The translations under genes were made by a program, and so were the position numbers. The notes beneath the pieces were generated by a model. It was not told where the DNA came from. It saw nothing but the letters and a program-made list of their open reading frames with translations, and made no database searches. From G963663315 sp965204925 (lineage in GTDB: Bacteria > Pseudomonadota > Gammaproteobacteria > Arenicellales > Poriferihabitantaceae): 64,000 nucleotides of DNA. Position 1 is the first letter of the stretch. Every line of letters starts with the position of its first letter. Where the stretch lies: NCBI GenBank assembly GCA_965204925.1, contig OZ242021.1, positions 1,178,001-1,242,000 of the forward strand, given 5' to 3'. Shown in pieces: positions 8,111 through 17,400 of the stretch.

Positions 8111-8130
8111 AGGCCGGGTGGGCCTTTTTG
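8111..8130 (+). terminator. intrinsic terminator of the B12 riboswitch
   Basis: AGGCC and GGCCT form a stem with a GGGTG loop, followed at once by TTTTTG. It lies 20 bases after the B12 box, the position expected for the expression platform of a transcription-terminating riboswitch. Confidence 0.7.
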
Positions 8131-8198
8131 AGAAAAACCGATGAACCAATCCAAACCCTTTTCCCCCGGACAGTCTGGCGCCGTCGATACGGTCTGCC

Positions 8199-8837
8199 GT
8201 GGATGATTACCTGAAAGACCCTGCCCGGATCGAGGACAAATCGTTCGCCATGATCCGCGAAGCGACCGACCTGTCCGGTTTTTGCGAACTGCAACGCCAG
8301 GTGGTGATGCGGCTGGTGCATACGTGCAGCTACCCGGAAATCGCGCGGCAAGTGCGGCTCAGCCAGGGTGCGGTAGCGGCCGGGGTTACCGCGTTGAGCG
8401 CCGGCTGTGAAATCCTGTGCGACACGGAAATGGTCAGACACGGGTTGAGCAGACGGTTTGTCGAAAACTGCCCGCGCTGTTTTCTGAATGAGCGGGCGGT
8501 GGCCGATCTGGCCCGACAAAACAATCAGTCACGGTCAATGACCGCGGTGCAATTCTGGCTGCCATATCTCGGAGGCAGCATCGCAATTGTCGGCAATGCC
8601 CCGACCGCGCTGTTTCGCCTCATGGAGTTTCTGGAAGAGGGCGCGGCGAAACCGGCGCTGGTAATCGCTATGCCGGTGGGTTTCGTTGGCGCCGCCGAAT
8701 CCAGACAATACCTGATCGACCATGAAGCCGGGCTCGGCGTCGAGTATATCACCATCGTTGGCCGCGGTGGTGGCAGTGCGCTGGCGGCGGCGGCATTCAA
8801 CACGCTGGCGCGTCTGGCGAAGAACAACCGGTGTTAG
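8199..8837 (+). CDS. cobH: precorrin-8X methylmutase
   Basis: CobH/CbiC moves a methyl group from C11 to C12, giving hydrogenobyrinate or cobyrinate. DYLKDPARIEDKSF and the later RLVHTCSYPEIA segment, with the catalytic-region His, match the family; so do VGNAPTALF and GRGGGSALAAAAFNTLARL. Length is 212 residues. The start is GTG 8199, the only one giving the family N-terminus. A separate 21-codon frame (8141-8206) ends across this start and might couple translation. It is first in the riboswitch-controlled operon, and its stop overlaps the cobL start. Confidence 0.94.
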   Translation: MDDYLKDPARIEDKSFAMIREATDLSGFCELQRQVVMRLVHTCSYPEIARQVRLSQGAVAAGVTALSAGCEILCDTEMVRHGLSRRFVENCPRCFLNERAVADLARQNNQSRSMTAVQFWLPYLGGSIAIVGNAPTALFRLMEFLEEGAAKPALVIAMPVGFVGAAESRQYLIDHEAGLGVEYITIVGRGGGSALAAAAFNTLARLAKNNRC

Positions 8838-10186
8838 CCCCAGCGGACACGTCGCCGGAGCCGATCGAGTGGCATGGGCCGCCGCTCAGCGTGGTCAGTC
8901 TGGGCTGTAGCAAAAGGGCCTTGCTGTCGCAGGATGCTCTCGCCGACATTGGCAAGGCGGAACTGATCTACGGCCTGGAACGCCATTTCAGACAGATTTC
9001 AGGAATCAAAAGCGATGCCCGCAAGGTGGTTTTTCCTTCTCCGCTTGCAGGGTTGCGTGAAATGCTGATTGCCGAACAGCCTGCCAGAATCGTGGCGCTG
9101 GCTTCGGGTGACGCTCTGTTCTACGGAATAGGCGACTGGCTGGGGCGGTTGATCGCAAGGGACAAGCTGCGCTTTCACCCGAATATCTCAAGTATTCAAT
9201 GCTGTTTTCATGCGCTCGGTCTGTCGTGGCGTCAGGCGCAGGTCGTCAGCCTGCATGGACGCCCCCGAGACACACTGCGCCGCCATATCAGACACCGTCA
9301 GCGCATCGCGGTTTTTACCGACAGCGCCAGCAATCCTGCGGCTATTGCCCGGGAACTGACGCGGCAGGGCTACGGCCAATCGATCATGCGGGTATGCGAA
9401 GCCATGGGCAGCGCGCAACAGCGGATACGACAGTTTTCGGCAAGCGAACTGGCCGCGGCGGGAGAGGAGCGGACGGAGCCGGAGTTTCACGCGCTGAGTG
9501 TCTGTATCATTGATCAGTGGCGCGACCCGGGGCTGACGCCGGCGGCGCTGCCCGCTTTCCCCGGTATTTCCGACCATTTCTTCTCGACCGGCGCAAAACC
9601 CGGCTACGGCATGATCAGCAAACGTGAAACGCGCCTGACGATCCTCTCGCTGATGTCTCCGGAAAACGGTGAGGTTGCCTGGGATATCGGCGCCGGCTGC
9701 GGCAGCGTCAGCGTCGAGTGGGCAAGGTGGAACCATTCTGGCCGGATTTACGCGATCGAACAATGTGCGGCCCGTGTCGGGCATATTGCCGCTAATAGCG
9801 AGCGTTTCGGTACCAGCCTGAACCTGATTGCGGTGCACGGCGCGGCCCCGGAAAACTGCGCGCACCTGCCCGACCCGGACTGCGTATTTATCGGCGGCAG
9901 CGGTGGCCCCGGCAAACTGCCGGCATTGCTGGACTACGCCTGGGGGCGGTTGAAGCCGGCCGGAAAACTGGTCGCCAGCGCCGTAACCGCGGCAAGCGCG
10001 GCTGCGCTGACCTCGTTTTTTGACGACAAACCGGGTTGCGAGCGGGTCACCCTCCAGGTCGGGAAAAACCTGCCGGCAAGCGCGGCGACCAGGAAGTTGC
10101 AGCCGGTCACCGTGGCAAAATGCGTCAAGCCCAAAGCGCCCCGGCAACCGGCTGACGGCCTTATGTCCGTAACTTGGGCAGTATGA
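8831..10186 (+). CDS. cobL: precorrin-6Y C5,15-methyltransferase (decarboxylating), CbiE-CbiT fusion
   Basis: CobL methylates C5 and C15 and decarboxylates the ring-C acetate chain. The N-terminal half is CbiE-like (LSVVSLGCSKRALLS, LASGDALFYGIGDWLG, NISSIQCCFHALGL). The C-terminal half is CbiT-like, with DHFFSTGAKPGYGMISKRE and the SAM-binding WDIGAGCGSVSVEWAR. Length is 451 residues, slightly above the usual ~400. GTG 8831 overlaps the cobH stop by seven bases. Its end overlaps cobI in ATGA. Residue variation at the N-terminal motif (usually GIG.dG) is slight. Confidence 0.94.
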   Translation: MLAPADTSPEPIEWHGPPLSVVSLGCSKRALLSQDALADIGKAELIYGLERHFRQISGIKSDARKVVFPSPLAGLREMLIAEQPARIVALASGDALFYGIGDWLGRLIARDKLRFHPNISSIQCCFHALGLSWRQAQVVSLHGRPRDTLRRHIRHRQRIAVFTDSASNPAAIARELTRQGYGQSIMRVCEAMGSAQQRIRQFSASELAAAGEERTEPEFHALSVCIIDQWRDPGLTPAALPAFPGISDHFFSTGAKPGYGMISKRETRLTILSLMSPENGEVAWDIGAGCGSVSVEWARWNHSGRIYAIEQCAARVGHIAANSERFGTSLNLIAVHGAAPENCAHLPDPDCVFIGGSGGPGKLPALLDYAWGRLKPAGKLVASAVTAASAAALTSFFDDKPGCERVTLQVGKNLPASAATRKLQPVTVAKCVKPKAPRQPADGLMSVTWAV

Positions 10187-10929
10187 ACATGAGTGCATCC
10201 GGCGCCGATTCATGCGGACGGTTTTATGGTATCGGGGTCGGACCGGGAGACCCGGAACTGCTGACCCTGAAGGCATGGCGCCTGATTCGACAATGCGACG
10301 TGATCACTTATCTGTGCAGCGACCGCGGCTATTCGATGGCGCGGGAGATTGCGGCCGAAGCGCTCGGCAATCCGACTAATGCACAGCAGCGGCAACAGGC
10401 TTTCGTCATGCCGATGTGCGAAAACCGGGATATCGCCAACCGCGCTTACGATCAGGCCGCACGGGCCATCGCGCGTCACCTGGGCGAGGGTCGGGATGTC
10501 GCCTTCCTGTGTCAGGGAGACCCGTTGCTGTTCGGTTCGTTTTCCTTCCTGCATGACCGCCTGCACGGGCAATACCCGACCTTTGTGGTGCCGGGGATCA
10601 ACTCGATCAATGCCTGCGCCGCGCTGACCGGAACGGCAATGACAAGGCTGACCGAGAATCTGGCGGTCATATCCGGACGCAGGGATGATCGCGACATTCT
10701 TGACACGCTGGTCCGGTTCGACAATATCGCGATCCTGAAACCCGGCCGCCGCCGCGCCAGGATCCTGCAACTGATCAAGCGGTCGAAACGCTCCGAACAC
10801 GCCTGTTATGTGGAGTATGCCGGACACTCCGGACAGAAGATCGTACATGACATTGGCACGCTTGACGACGGTACAGGACCGTATTTCTCATTGTTTCTGA
10901 TCCGTTGTCCGCGAGACCGTGCGCTATGA
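10183..10929 (+). CDS. cobI: precorrin-2 C20-methyltransferase
   Basis: CobI/CbiL adds the C20 methyl to (cobalt-)precorrin-2 using SAM. FYGIGVGPGDPELLTLKAWRL is the typical start of the tetrapyrrole methylase fold. LCQGDPLLFGSFSFLHDRL and VVPGINSINACAA are the other conserved SAM-binding segments. ATG 10183 overlaps the cobL stop by four bases and is chosen for that reason; an upstream TTG is less likely. The stop overlaps cbiG in ATGA. Confidence 0.94.
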   Translation: MNMSASGADSCGRFYGIGVGPGDPELLTLKAWRLIRQCDVITYLCSDRGYSMAREIAAEALGNPTNAQQRQQAFVMPMCENRDIANRAYDQAARAIARHLGEGRDVAFLCQGDPLLFGSFSFLHDRLHGQYPTFVVPGINSINACAALTGTAMTRLTENLAVISGRRDDRDILDTLVRFDNIAILKPGRRRARILQLIKRSKRSEHACYVEYAGHSGQKIVHDIGTLDDGTGPYFSLFLIRCPRDRAL

Positions 10930-11708
10930 CCGGCAAGCAACCCACGATCATATACAGCCTGACCGAAGCGGGCCGCATGCTCGGCGACAGGCTGCTGGGC
11001 GTAATCCCCTCCAGCATTCACAAACACCGGGTAAAACCGTTCACGGAAACAGTGCAAAACGATTTTGTGCATGGTCATGATTGTATTTTTATCTGCGCGA
11101 CCGGGATTGTGATCCGTACACTTGCGCCGGCGCTCAGGGACAAATACCGGGATCCGGCGGTCGTGGCGCTGGATGAACGCGGTGATCATGTAATTCCGCT
11201 CCTGTCCGGACATGAAGGGGGCGCGGATGCGCTGTCGCGGCGCATTGCACAGTGTATCGGCGCCCGTTGCGTGATCACTTCCTCTGCCGACTACGGACAA
11301 CCGGTGCATACGCTCGGCATCGGCTGTGACCGTAACTGCCCGCGCGAGATGATCGACGAACTGCTGGACAAGGCCCGTGCCGCGCTGGGCGCCGGTGAGT
11401 CGTTTTGCGCCCTGGCCAGTATTGACCTGAAAGCCCGTGAGCCTTGTCTGGTCGCTGCGGCCGCAAGCCTGGCGCTGCCTTTTCGAACGTGGCCGGCAAA
11501 GGATTTACGCAGTGTCGAGGAGCAGTTGACTGAAAAATCGGAAGTTGTCTTTCGCGAGGTGGGATGCTATGGCGTGGCCGAGGCGGCGGCTCTCATTGCG
11601 GCGGCGCAGATCACCGGCAACCGCGCCGAACTGGCTTTACCGAAGCAAAAAAATGCGAGAGCCACGATCGCGGTGGCGCGCAGCTATCGGTCACACGGAT
11701 CGCCTTGA
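10926..11708 (+). CDS. cbiG: cobalt-precorrin-5A hydrolase, short form
   Basis: CbiG opens the lactone and removes the C20 two-carbon unit as acetaldehyde in the cobalt-early route. The N-terminal domain shows FICATGIVIRTLAPALRDK and DPAVVALDERGDHVIPLLSGHEGGAD. The C-terminal CobE-like domain starts at HTLGIGCDRNC and ends near FREVGCYGVAEAAAL. The central domain of many CbiG proteins is missing: the two parts are joined directly around ITSSADYGQ, giving 260 residues instead of ~350. The start ATG overlaps the cobI stop; the stop overlaps cobJ in TGATG. Confidence 0.9.
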   Translation: MTGKQPTIIYSLTEAGRMLGDRLLGVIPSSIHKHRVKPFTETVQNDFVHGHDCIFICATGIVIRTLAPALRDKYRDPAVVALDERGDHVIPLLSGHEGGADALSRRIAQCIGARCVITSSADYGQPVHTLGIGCDRNCPREMIDELLDKARAALGAGESFCALASIDLKAREPCLVAAAASLALPFRTWPAKDLRSVEEQLTEKSEVVFREVGCYGVAEAAALIAAAQITGNRAELALPKQKNARATIAVARSYRSHGSP

Positions 11709-12514
11709 TGGCGCGTCTGTACCTGGTCAGCATTGGCCCCGGTGACCGTGCATTGATCACTGGCATGGCCCTGGATGCAATCCGGGCAGCTACCGATATC
11801 GTCGCCTACCGCCTTTATCTCGACTTGTTGCGCCCGCAAGTCAACGGGATATGGGCCGCAAAACGTTGCCACTCTTGCCAACTGGGCGCCGAGGTCGAAC
11901 GCGCCAGACTCGCACTTGCACTGGCCGCGGAGGGCAAGACCACCGCCCTGCTGTCGAGCGGAGACATCGGTATCTATGCCATGGCGGCGCCGGTTCTGGA
12001 ATTGATCGACGATCAGTTGAACGGCGCAGAAAACCATCCTGAATGGTTGCAGGTAGAGATTGAAATGATCCCCGGAATCAGCGCCATGCAGGCCAATTCG
12101 AGTTGCGCCGGAGCGTTGCTCGGACATGATTTCTGCGCTATCTCCCTGTCCGACCTGCTCACTCCCTGGCCGGTGATCGAACGCCGCATCCATGCGGCTG
12201 GAGCCGGGGACTTCGTGGTTTCCTTCTATAATCCGGTGTCGGCGCGAAGAAACTGGCAACTCGACCGCGCGCGCGACATATTGCTTCAATACCGCGCCGC
12301 CTCGACGCCGGTGGTGGCGGGGCGCAACCTGACACGGACGGACGAGAATGCTGACATCACCACGCTGGGGCGCCTCGACGCCGGTAATATCGATATGTTT
12401 ACCTGCGTATCCGTTGGCAACAGCGAGTCCAGGCATATGGTCAATCCCTGTTTGAACCGTGAGTGGGTCTACACTCCGCGCGGGTATTCAAAAAAGCCGG
12501 GAGCGCTCGCATGA
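11708..12514 (+). CDS. cobJ: precorrin-3B C17-methyltransferase
   Basis: CobJ/CbiH methylates C17 and contracts the ring. ARLYLVSIGPGDRALITGMAL is the SAM-binding N-terminus, followed by LLSSGDIGIYAMAAPVLELI and IPGISAMQANSSCAGALLGHDF. SLSDLLTPW and FYNPVSARR are also characteristic. Start ATG 11708 shares one base with the cbiG stop. The product is 268 residues. Together with CbiG it forms the ring-contraction step of a cobalt-early pathway, as no CobG is present. It overlaps cobM in ATGA. Confidence 0.94.
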   Translation: MARLYLVSIGPGDRALITGMALDAIRAATDIVAYRLYLDLLRPQVNGIWAAKRCHSCQLGAEVERARLALALAAEGKTTALLSSGDIGIYAMAAPVLELIDDQLNGAENHPEWLQVEIEMIPGISAMQANSSCAGALLGHDFCAISLSDLLTPWPVIERRIHAAGAGDFVVSFYNPVSARRNWQLDRARDILLQYRAASTPVVAGRNLTRTDENADITTLGRLDAGNIDMFTCVSVGNSESRHMVNPCLNREWVYTPRGYSKKPGALA

Positions 12515-13311
12515 CCGTATATTTCATTGGCGCCGGCCCGGGAGACCCGGAACTGATCACGGTAAAGGGACTGAAGCGGGTGCGGCGCTGTGCGGTCGTT
12601 CTTTACGCCGGTTCTCTGGTTCCTGAAGAAATCCTCAGGGAGGCAGGGGCGGATGCCCCCGGCGAAGTAATCATCGAAGATACGGCGCCGCTCCATCTTG
12701 ATGAAATCATCGAGCGTGTCAGGACAGCCCATGCCGCAGGCCGGGATGTCGCCAGGGTGCATTCCGGCGACCCGTCCATTTATGGCGCTATCGGAGAACA
12801 GATGCGCCGGCTTGCGCAGCTGGACATTCCGTTCCAGGTGATTCCGGGCGTGACCGCAACGAGCGCCTCGGCCGCCTGGCTGAAAAAGGAACTGACTCTG
12901 TCCGGGGTTACACAAACCGTTATCCATACCCGTTACGGCGCCAAAACCCCGATGCCGGAAAACGAAAACCTGGACAGTCTGGCGCGGCACGGCGCGACCC
13001 TGGCGATCCATCTGGGCGTCAGCCATATCCACAAAATTGTGCGGGAACTGACCCCGCATTATGGCGAATCCTGCCCGGTCGCCGTGTGTTATCGCACCGG
13101 CTGGCCGGAACAGGATTTTGTCAGCGGCACCCTTGCCGATATTGTCGCCAGGGTGCGGGAACGAAAATTCACCCGTACCAGCCTGATCCTCGTAGGACAT
13201 GCGCTGGACCCGACCCGCTTCAACGATTCATTCCTGTATGACCGCAACCAGGCCCATATCTATCGACCGAAAAGGAAACCCGACCGCCCGCGCAAGGTAA
13301 AAAGATCATGA
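12511..13311 (+). CDS. cobM: precorrin-4 C11-methyltransferase
   Basis: CobM/CbiF adds the C11 methyl group. TVYFIGAGPGDPELITVKG, LYAGSLVPEEIL, RVHSGDPSIYGAIGEQM and IPGVTATSASAAWLKKEL are all family motifs, and HLGVSHIHKIV and CYRTGWPEQ follow. Length is 266 residues. ATG 12511 overlaps the cobJ stop; the cobM stop overlaps the cobW ATG. The C-terminus ends in a basic tail (KRKPDRPRKVKRS) that is probably not essential. Confidence 0.95.
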   Translation: MTVYFIGAGPGDPELITVKGLKRVRRCAVVLYAGSLVPEEILREAGADAPGEVIIEDTAPLHLDEIIERVRTAHAAGRDVARVHSGDPSIYGAIGEQMRRLAQLDIPFQVIPGVTATSASAAWLKKELTLSGVTQTVIHTRYGAKTPMPENENLDSLARHGATLAIHLGVSHIHKIVRELTPHYGESCPVAVCYRTGWPEQDFVSGTLADIVARVRERKFTRTSLILVGHALDPTRFNDSFLYDRNQAHIYRPKRKPDRPRKVKRS

Positions 13312-14405
13312 GACTCGATAAAATTCCCGCCACCATCGTTACCGGCTTCCTCGGCAGTGGTAAAACCACATTGCTGTCGAACGTGATCAGGCAGGCGAAC
13401 GGCAAGCGCATAGCCGTTATTGTCAATGAATTCGGTGAACTGGACATTGATGCGGAGTTGTTGAGAAGCTGCGCTGCGGGTTGTGAGGAAGCGGATACGA
13501 CCCGGGCGGCGGCCGCGGATACGGATGCAGGCGGAATCCATGAACTGGCGAATGGCTGTATCTGCTGCACGGTGGAAGAAGAATTCCTGCCAGTCATGAA
13601 GCGCCTCGTACAACGCCGCGCGAATATCGATCATGTCCTTATTGAAACTTCCGGGCTGGCGCTGCCGAAACCGCTGGTACAAGCCTTCAACTGGCCGGAG
13701 ATCAGACCGTTCTTCACCGTCGATTGTGTGCTTGCCGTTGTCGACGGCGTGGCTCTCGCAGCCGGCCGGCCGGCTCATGACCCGCAGCGGATACAAGCGC
13801 AGCGCATCGGGGATGCCGGTATTGACCATGACCGTTCCCTGCGTGAATTGCTGGAAGACCAGCTGGTCTCCGCCGACCTCGTTATAATGAACAAGACAGA
13901 CAGCATGTGCGAGTCGCAAATCCGTCAGGTTCGCGGCCGGCTGGAGCCATACCTCAAGAACGGGGTGCGGGTCGTCGAAGCGGCAAACGGAATAATCGAT
14001 CGACTTCTGATCACGGGGCTTCAGCATGCCACGGAAGAAAGCATCGAAAGTGTTTCCACCCATCACGACCGTCAACACGAACACGGCCGCGAGCATGACC
14101 ACGCCCATGAGCATTTCGACTCGGTGTGCATCGAATTCGGGGAGGTCGATGGCGAACCCGTCGCCCGCGCTGTCAAACAACTGATACGGGAATACATGAT
14201 CTACCGGGTCAAGGGGTTCCTGGCTCTGCCGGGCAAACCCATGCGCCAGATATTGCAGGGAGTGGGCGAACGCATGCACTGCTACTTCGACCGCCCCTGG
14301 CGCCCCGACGAACAGCGCAGGAGCAGGCTGGTATTTATTGGCAGGGGACTCAATTTGGCGGATATCGAAGCGGCATTGCCAATCCGTCATGAACCGGCTG
14401 GCTGA
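13308..14405 (+). CDS. cobW: CobW-family GTPase metallochaperone
   Basis: CobW is a G3E GTPase thought to deliver cobalt to the B12 pathway. The P-loop TGFLGSGKTTLLSN (residues 12-25), the metal-binding GCICC (83-87) and NKTD (in VIMNKTDS) are present. Residues ~247-268 form a His/Asp/Glu-rich metal loop with HHDRQHEHGREHDHAHEHF. Between residues ~55 and 80 there is an Ala/Asp-rich insertion before the CICC motif. Length is 365 residues. The gene lies directly before cobN, the expected arrangement for handing cobalt to the late chelatase. Confidence 0.94.
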   Translation: MRLDKIPATIVTGFLGSGKTTLLSNVIRQANGKRIAVIVNEFGELDIDAELLRSCAAGCEEADTTRAAAADTDAGGIHELANGCICCTVEEEFLPVMKRLVQRRANIDHVLIETSGLALPKPLVQAFNWPEIRPFFTVDCVLAVVDGVALAAGRPAHDPQRIQAQRIGDAGIDHDRSLRELLEDQLVSADLVIMNKTDSMCESQIRQVRGRLEPYLKNGVRVVEAANGIIDRLLITGLQHATEESIESVSTHHDRQHEHGREHDHAHEHFDSVCIEFGEVDGEPVARAVKQLIREYMIYRVKGFLALPGKPMRQILQGVGERMHCYFDRPWRPDEQRRSRLVFIGRGLNLADIEAALPIRHEPAG

Positions 14406-14407
14406 CC

Positions 14408-17400
14408 ATGCACTTACTGGCAGCCAGACCCGGCGGTTTCAGCGATGAAGAAGGCATAGTCGATCTGCGACAAAGCCCGGCCGGTATCGTTATCCTTTCC
14501 TGTCAAGACACATCGCTTGGCCTGTTGGCTGAAGGCGTCGAGGCCTGTGTCGGGCCGACTCCGGATGTGCGGCTGGTCAACCTCATCAATCTGACAAAAC
14601 CGGCCGCTTATGACCTGTACGAACACTCGGTCCTGCAACACGCCAGTCTGATCCTCGTTTCCCTGCTCGGCGGCATCGCTTACTGGCAGTATGGCATTGA
14701 ACGTCTGGGCGCGCTGGCGGCCGAGCGCGCAATCAATCTGGTCGTTGTTCCCGGCGACGACCAGCCCGACCCGCAGCTGATGCGCGTATCCAATTGCCAT
14801 CCCCGGCAACATCATACGATATGGCGTTATCTGCGCGAGGGAGGGACACGCAACACAGCCAACCTGTTTGCGTTTCTGGTTGAACAGTTCTTCGGTCAGG
14901 AGACCGCAGTGCAACCCGGCCGGTCGCTTGTGCCGCCTCCCGTGAGACTGCCCTCCTTGCTTATTTATGACCGGCTGCGTTCGTCGGTCTCGCTCGGCCA
15001 GTGGCTGGATTCGAGGGACGAGACCAGGCCCAACGCGCTGCTGTTGTTCTATCGCAGCCATGTTCAGTCGGGCAATACCGCTGCCTTCGACCATTTCATC
15101 GAAATCCTCGAAACCGAATTCAACACCCTTGCGGTGGCTGTCCTTTCTCTGAAAAATGCGGACTGCATGAAAGCGCTCGACGATCTGATTGAACAGTGCG
15201 ATTGCCATGTCGTGATCAATACGACCAGTTTTTCCCAACACGTCGAGGGCAATGCGTCCCTGTGCGGCGAGCCGCAGGTTGCGGACCGGCTCTTCGGGCG
15301 CGATATCCCGGTCATCCAGGCGATCCTGGCTGCCAACAGCGAATCGGACTGGGCCGCGTCGCCCCAGGGGTTGCGCAGTCGGGATATTGCCATGAATGTT
15401 GCATTGCCGGAATACGACGGCAGGATTATCGGCCCTGCGGTCAGTTTCAAGAACCTGTTGCGGCACAGCGGGCAAACCCAGACCGATATCATCCGTTACC
15501 GGCTGAACGCGGAACGCGCCCGGTTCGTCGCCAGACTGGCTGCAAAGTGGGCGTCCCTGTCGCGGCGCCCGAACAGCGGCAAGCGCGTCGCCCTCATACT
15601 GGCGAATTACCCCACCCGCAACGGCAGGATCGGCAATGGCGTCGGTCTCGACACGCCGGCGTCGCTGATTAACATCCTGTGCGCATTGCAAAAAGCGGGC
15701 TTTCCGGTCGACGACGTTCCTGAAAACGGGGATGCGCTCCTGTCGCTGTTGCAGTCTGCGGTCACCAATGATACGGATACGAATCCGCTCAAGGCCTGTA
15801 ACCAGAGCCTGTCACTGGATCATTACCTGAAATGGTTCGGGCAGTTGCCGCGGGACAACCGCAAGCAGGTCATGGAGCGCTGGGGAGCCCCGCAAGGCGA
15901 CCCGATGTTCAGGAACGGACGCATCATGATATGTGGATTGCGCACCGGCGGTACGTTCGTCGGCATACAACCGGCGCGTGGATACAATCTGGATGCGGCA
16001 GCCTGCTATCATGACCCGGACCTTGTGCCGCCTCACGGTTATATCGCCTTTTATTTGTGGCTGCGGTATATCTGGCAGGTGGACGCCATTGTCCATGTCG
16101 GCAAGCACGGCAATGCCGAATGGCTGCCGGGCAAGAGTGTCGCGCTTTCTGGACAGTGCTGGCCGGATATTGTTGTGGGAGCGGTGCCGCACCTGTATCC
16201 CTTTATCGTCAACGACCCCGGTGAAGGAGCGCAGGCGAAACGCCGCGCCGCGGCCGTCGTTGTCGATCATCTGACACCGCCGATGGCGCGGGCAGAAAGC
16301 TATGGAGACCTGCTCGATCTGGAAAACCGGATGGATGAATACTATCAGGCCGCCGGCCTCGACAGCCGGCGTGAAGCCTGGCTCAGGGACAGGATCCTGG
16401 AGAAACTGAAGGAGTCCAACCTCGATAAAGAGATCGGCGCGGATATCGGCAGCGCCGCGGACGTATTGCTTGGGCGCCTCGATACCTGGCTGTGTGAGCT
16501 GAAGGAATCCTCGATTCGCCATGGTCTGCATCGCTTCGGGGAGCTTCCCGAAGCCCGTAAACTGGCTGAAACACTGGTAGCGCTGACCCGCCTTTCGCGC
16601 GGGGAGCGGCCCGAAGACCGCGGATTGCTGTACTGCCTCAGTGACGATCTGGGACTGATCAACGGCGAGCGGCCGTTCGACCCCTTGAGATTCGACGCGG
16701 CCGCTCCCTGGCGTGGACCACGTCCACATATCCTGGCGGTGTTGAGCCCTGCCAGCTGGCGTACCGAATCCGATACGCGGGAACGGCTGGAGCGACTCGC
16801 CGAACAGTGCGTAGAGGACGCGCTGTCCGGCAAACCGGTCGACCCGGCGCTGGAGTCCACGAAGCCATTGTTGCAATATATCGTCCGGGTGGTTGCGGGA
16901 GCGATCCGTGATTCAGCAAGAGATGAGATCGCCAACCTGGTCGGGGCGCTGGAAGGACGCTTCGTACCCGCCGGACCGAGCGGAGCGCCGACCCGCGGAC
17001 GGCTTGATGTGTTGCCGACCGGGCGCAATTTTTATGCACTGGACTCGCGTTCGATTCCGACCCGCAGCGCCTGGGAACTGGGGCAGCGCTCTGTCGATCA
17101 GTTGCTCGCCCGCCACCTGCAGGAACAGGGCGAATATCCCCGTCAGCTGGGCTTGTCGGTATGGGGTACGTCGACCATGCGGACGGGAGGCGATGACATT
17201 GCCCAGGCATTCGCATTGCTTGGAGTGCGTCCAGTGTGGGCAGAAGGTTCCAGCCGGGTGATCGATATCGAAATCATCCCCGGTTTCCAGCTGGGACGGC
17301 CGCGGGTCGATGTGACGCTCAGGATTTCAGGTTTTTTCCGGGACGCATTCCCCAATGTCGCCCGGCTGTTCGACCGCGCGGTACAGACGCTGGCAGAGTA

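Noticed and set aside
14414..15691. 425-codon minus-strand frame opposite cobN
   Set aside because: cobN is unambiguous and the antisense translation has no family resemblance.
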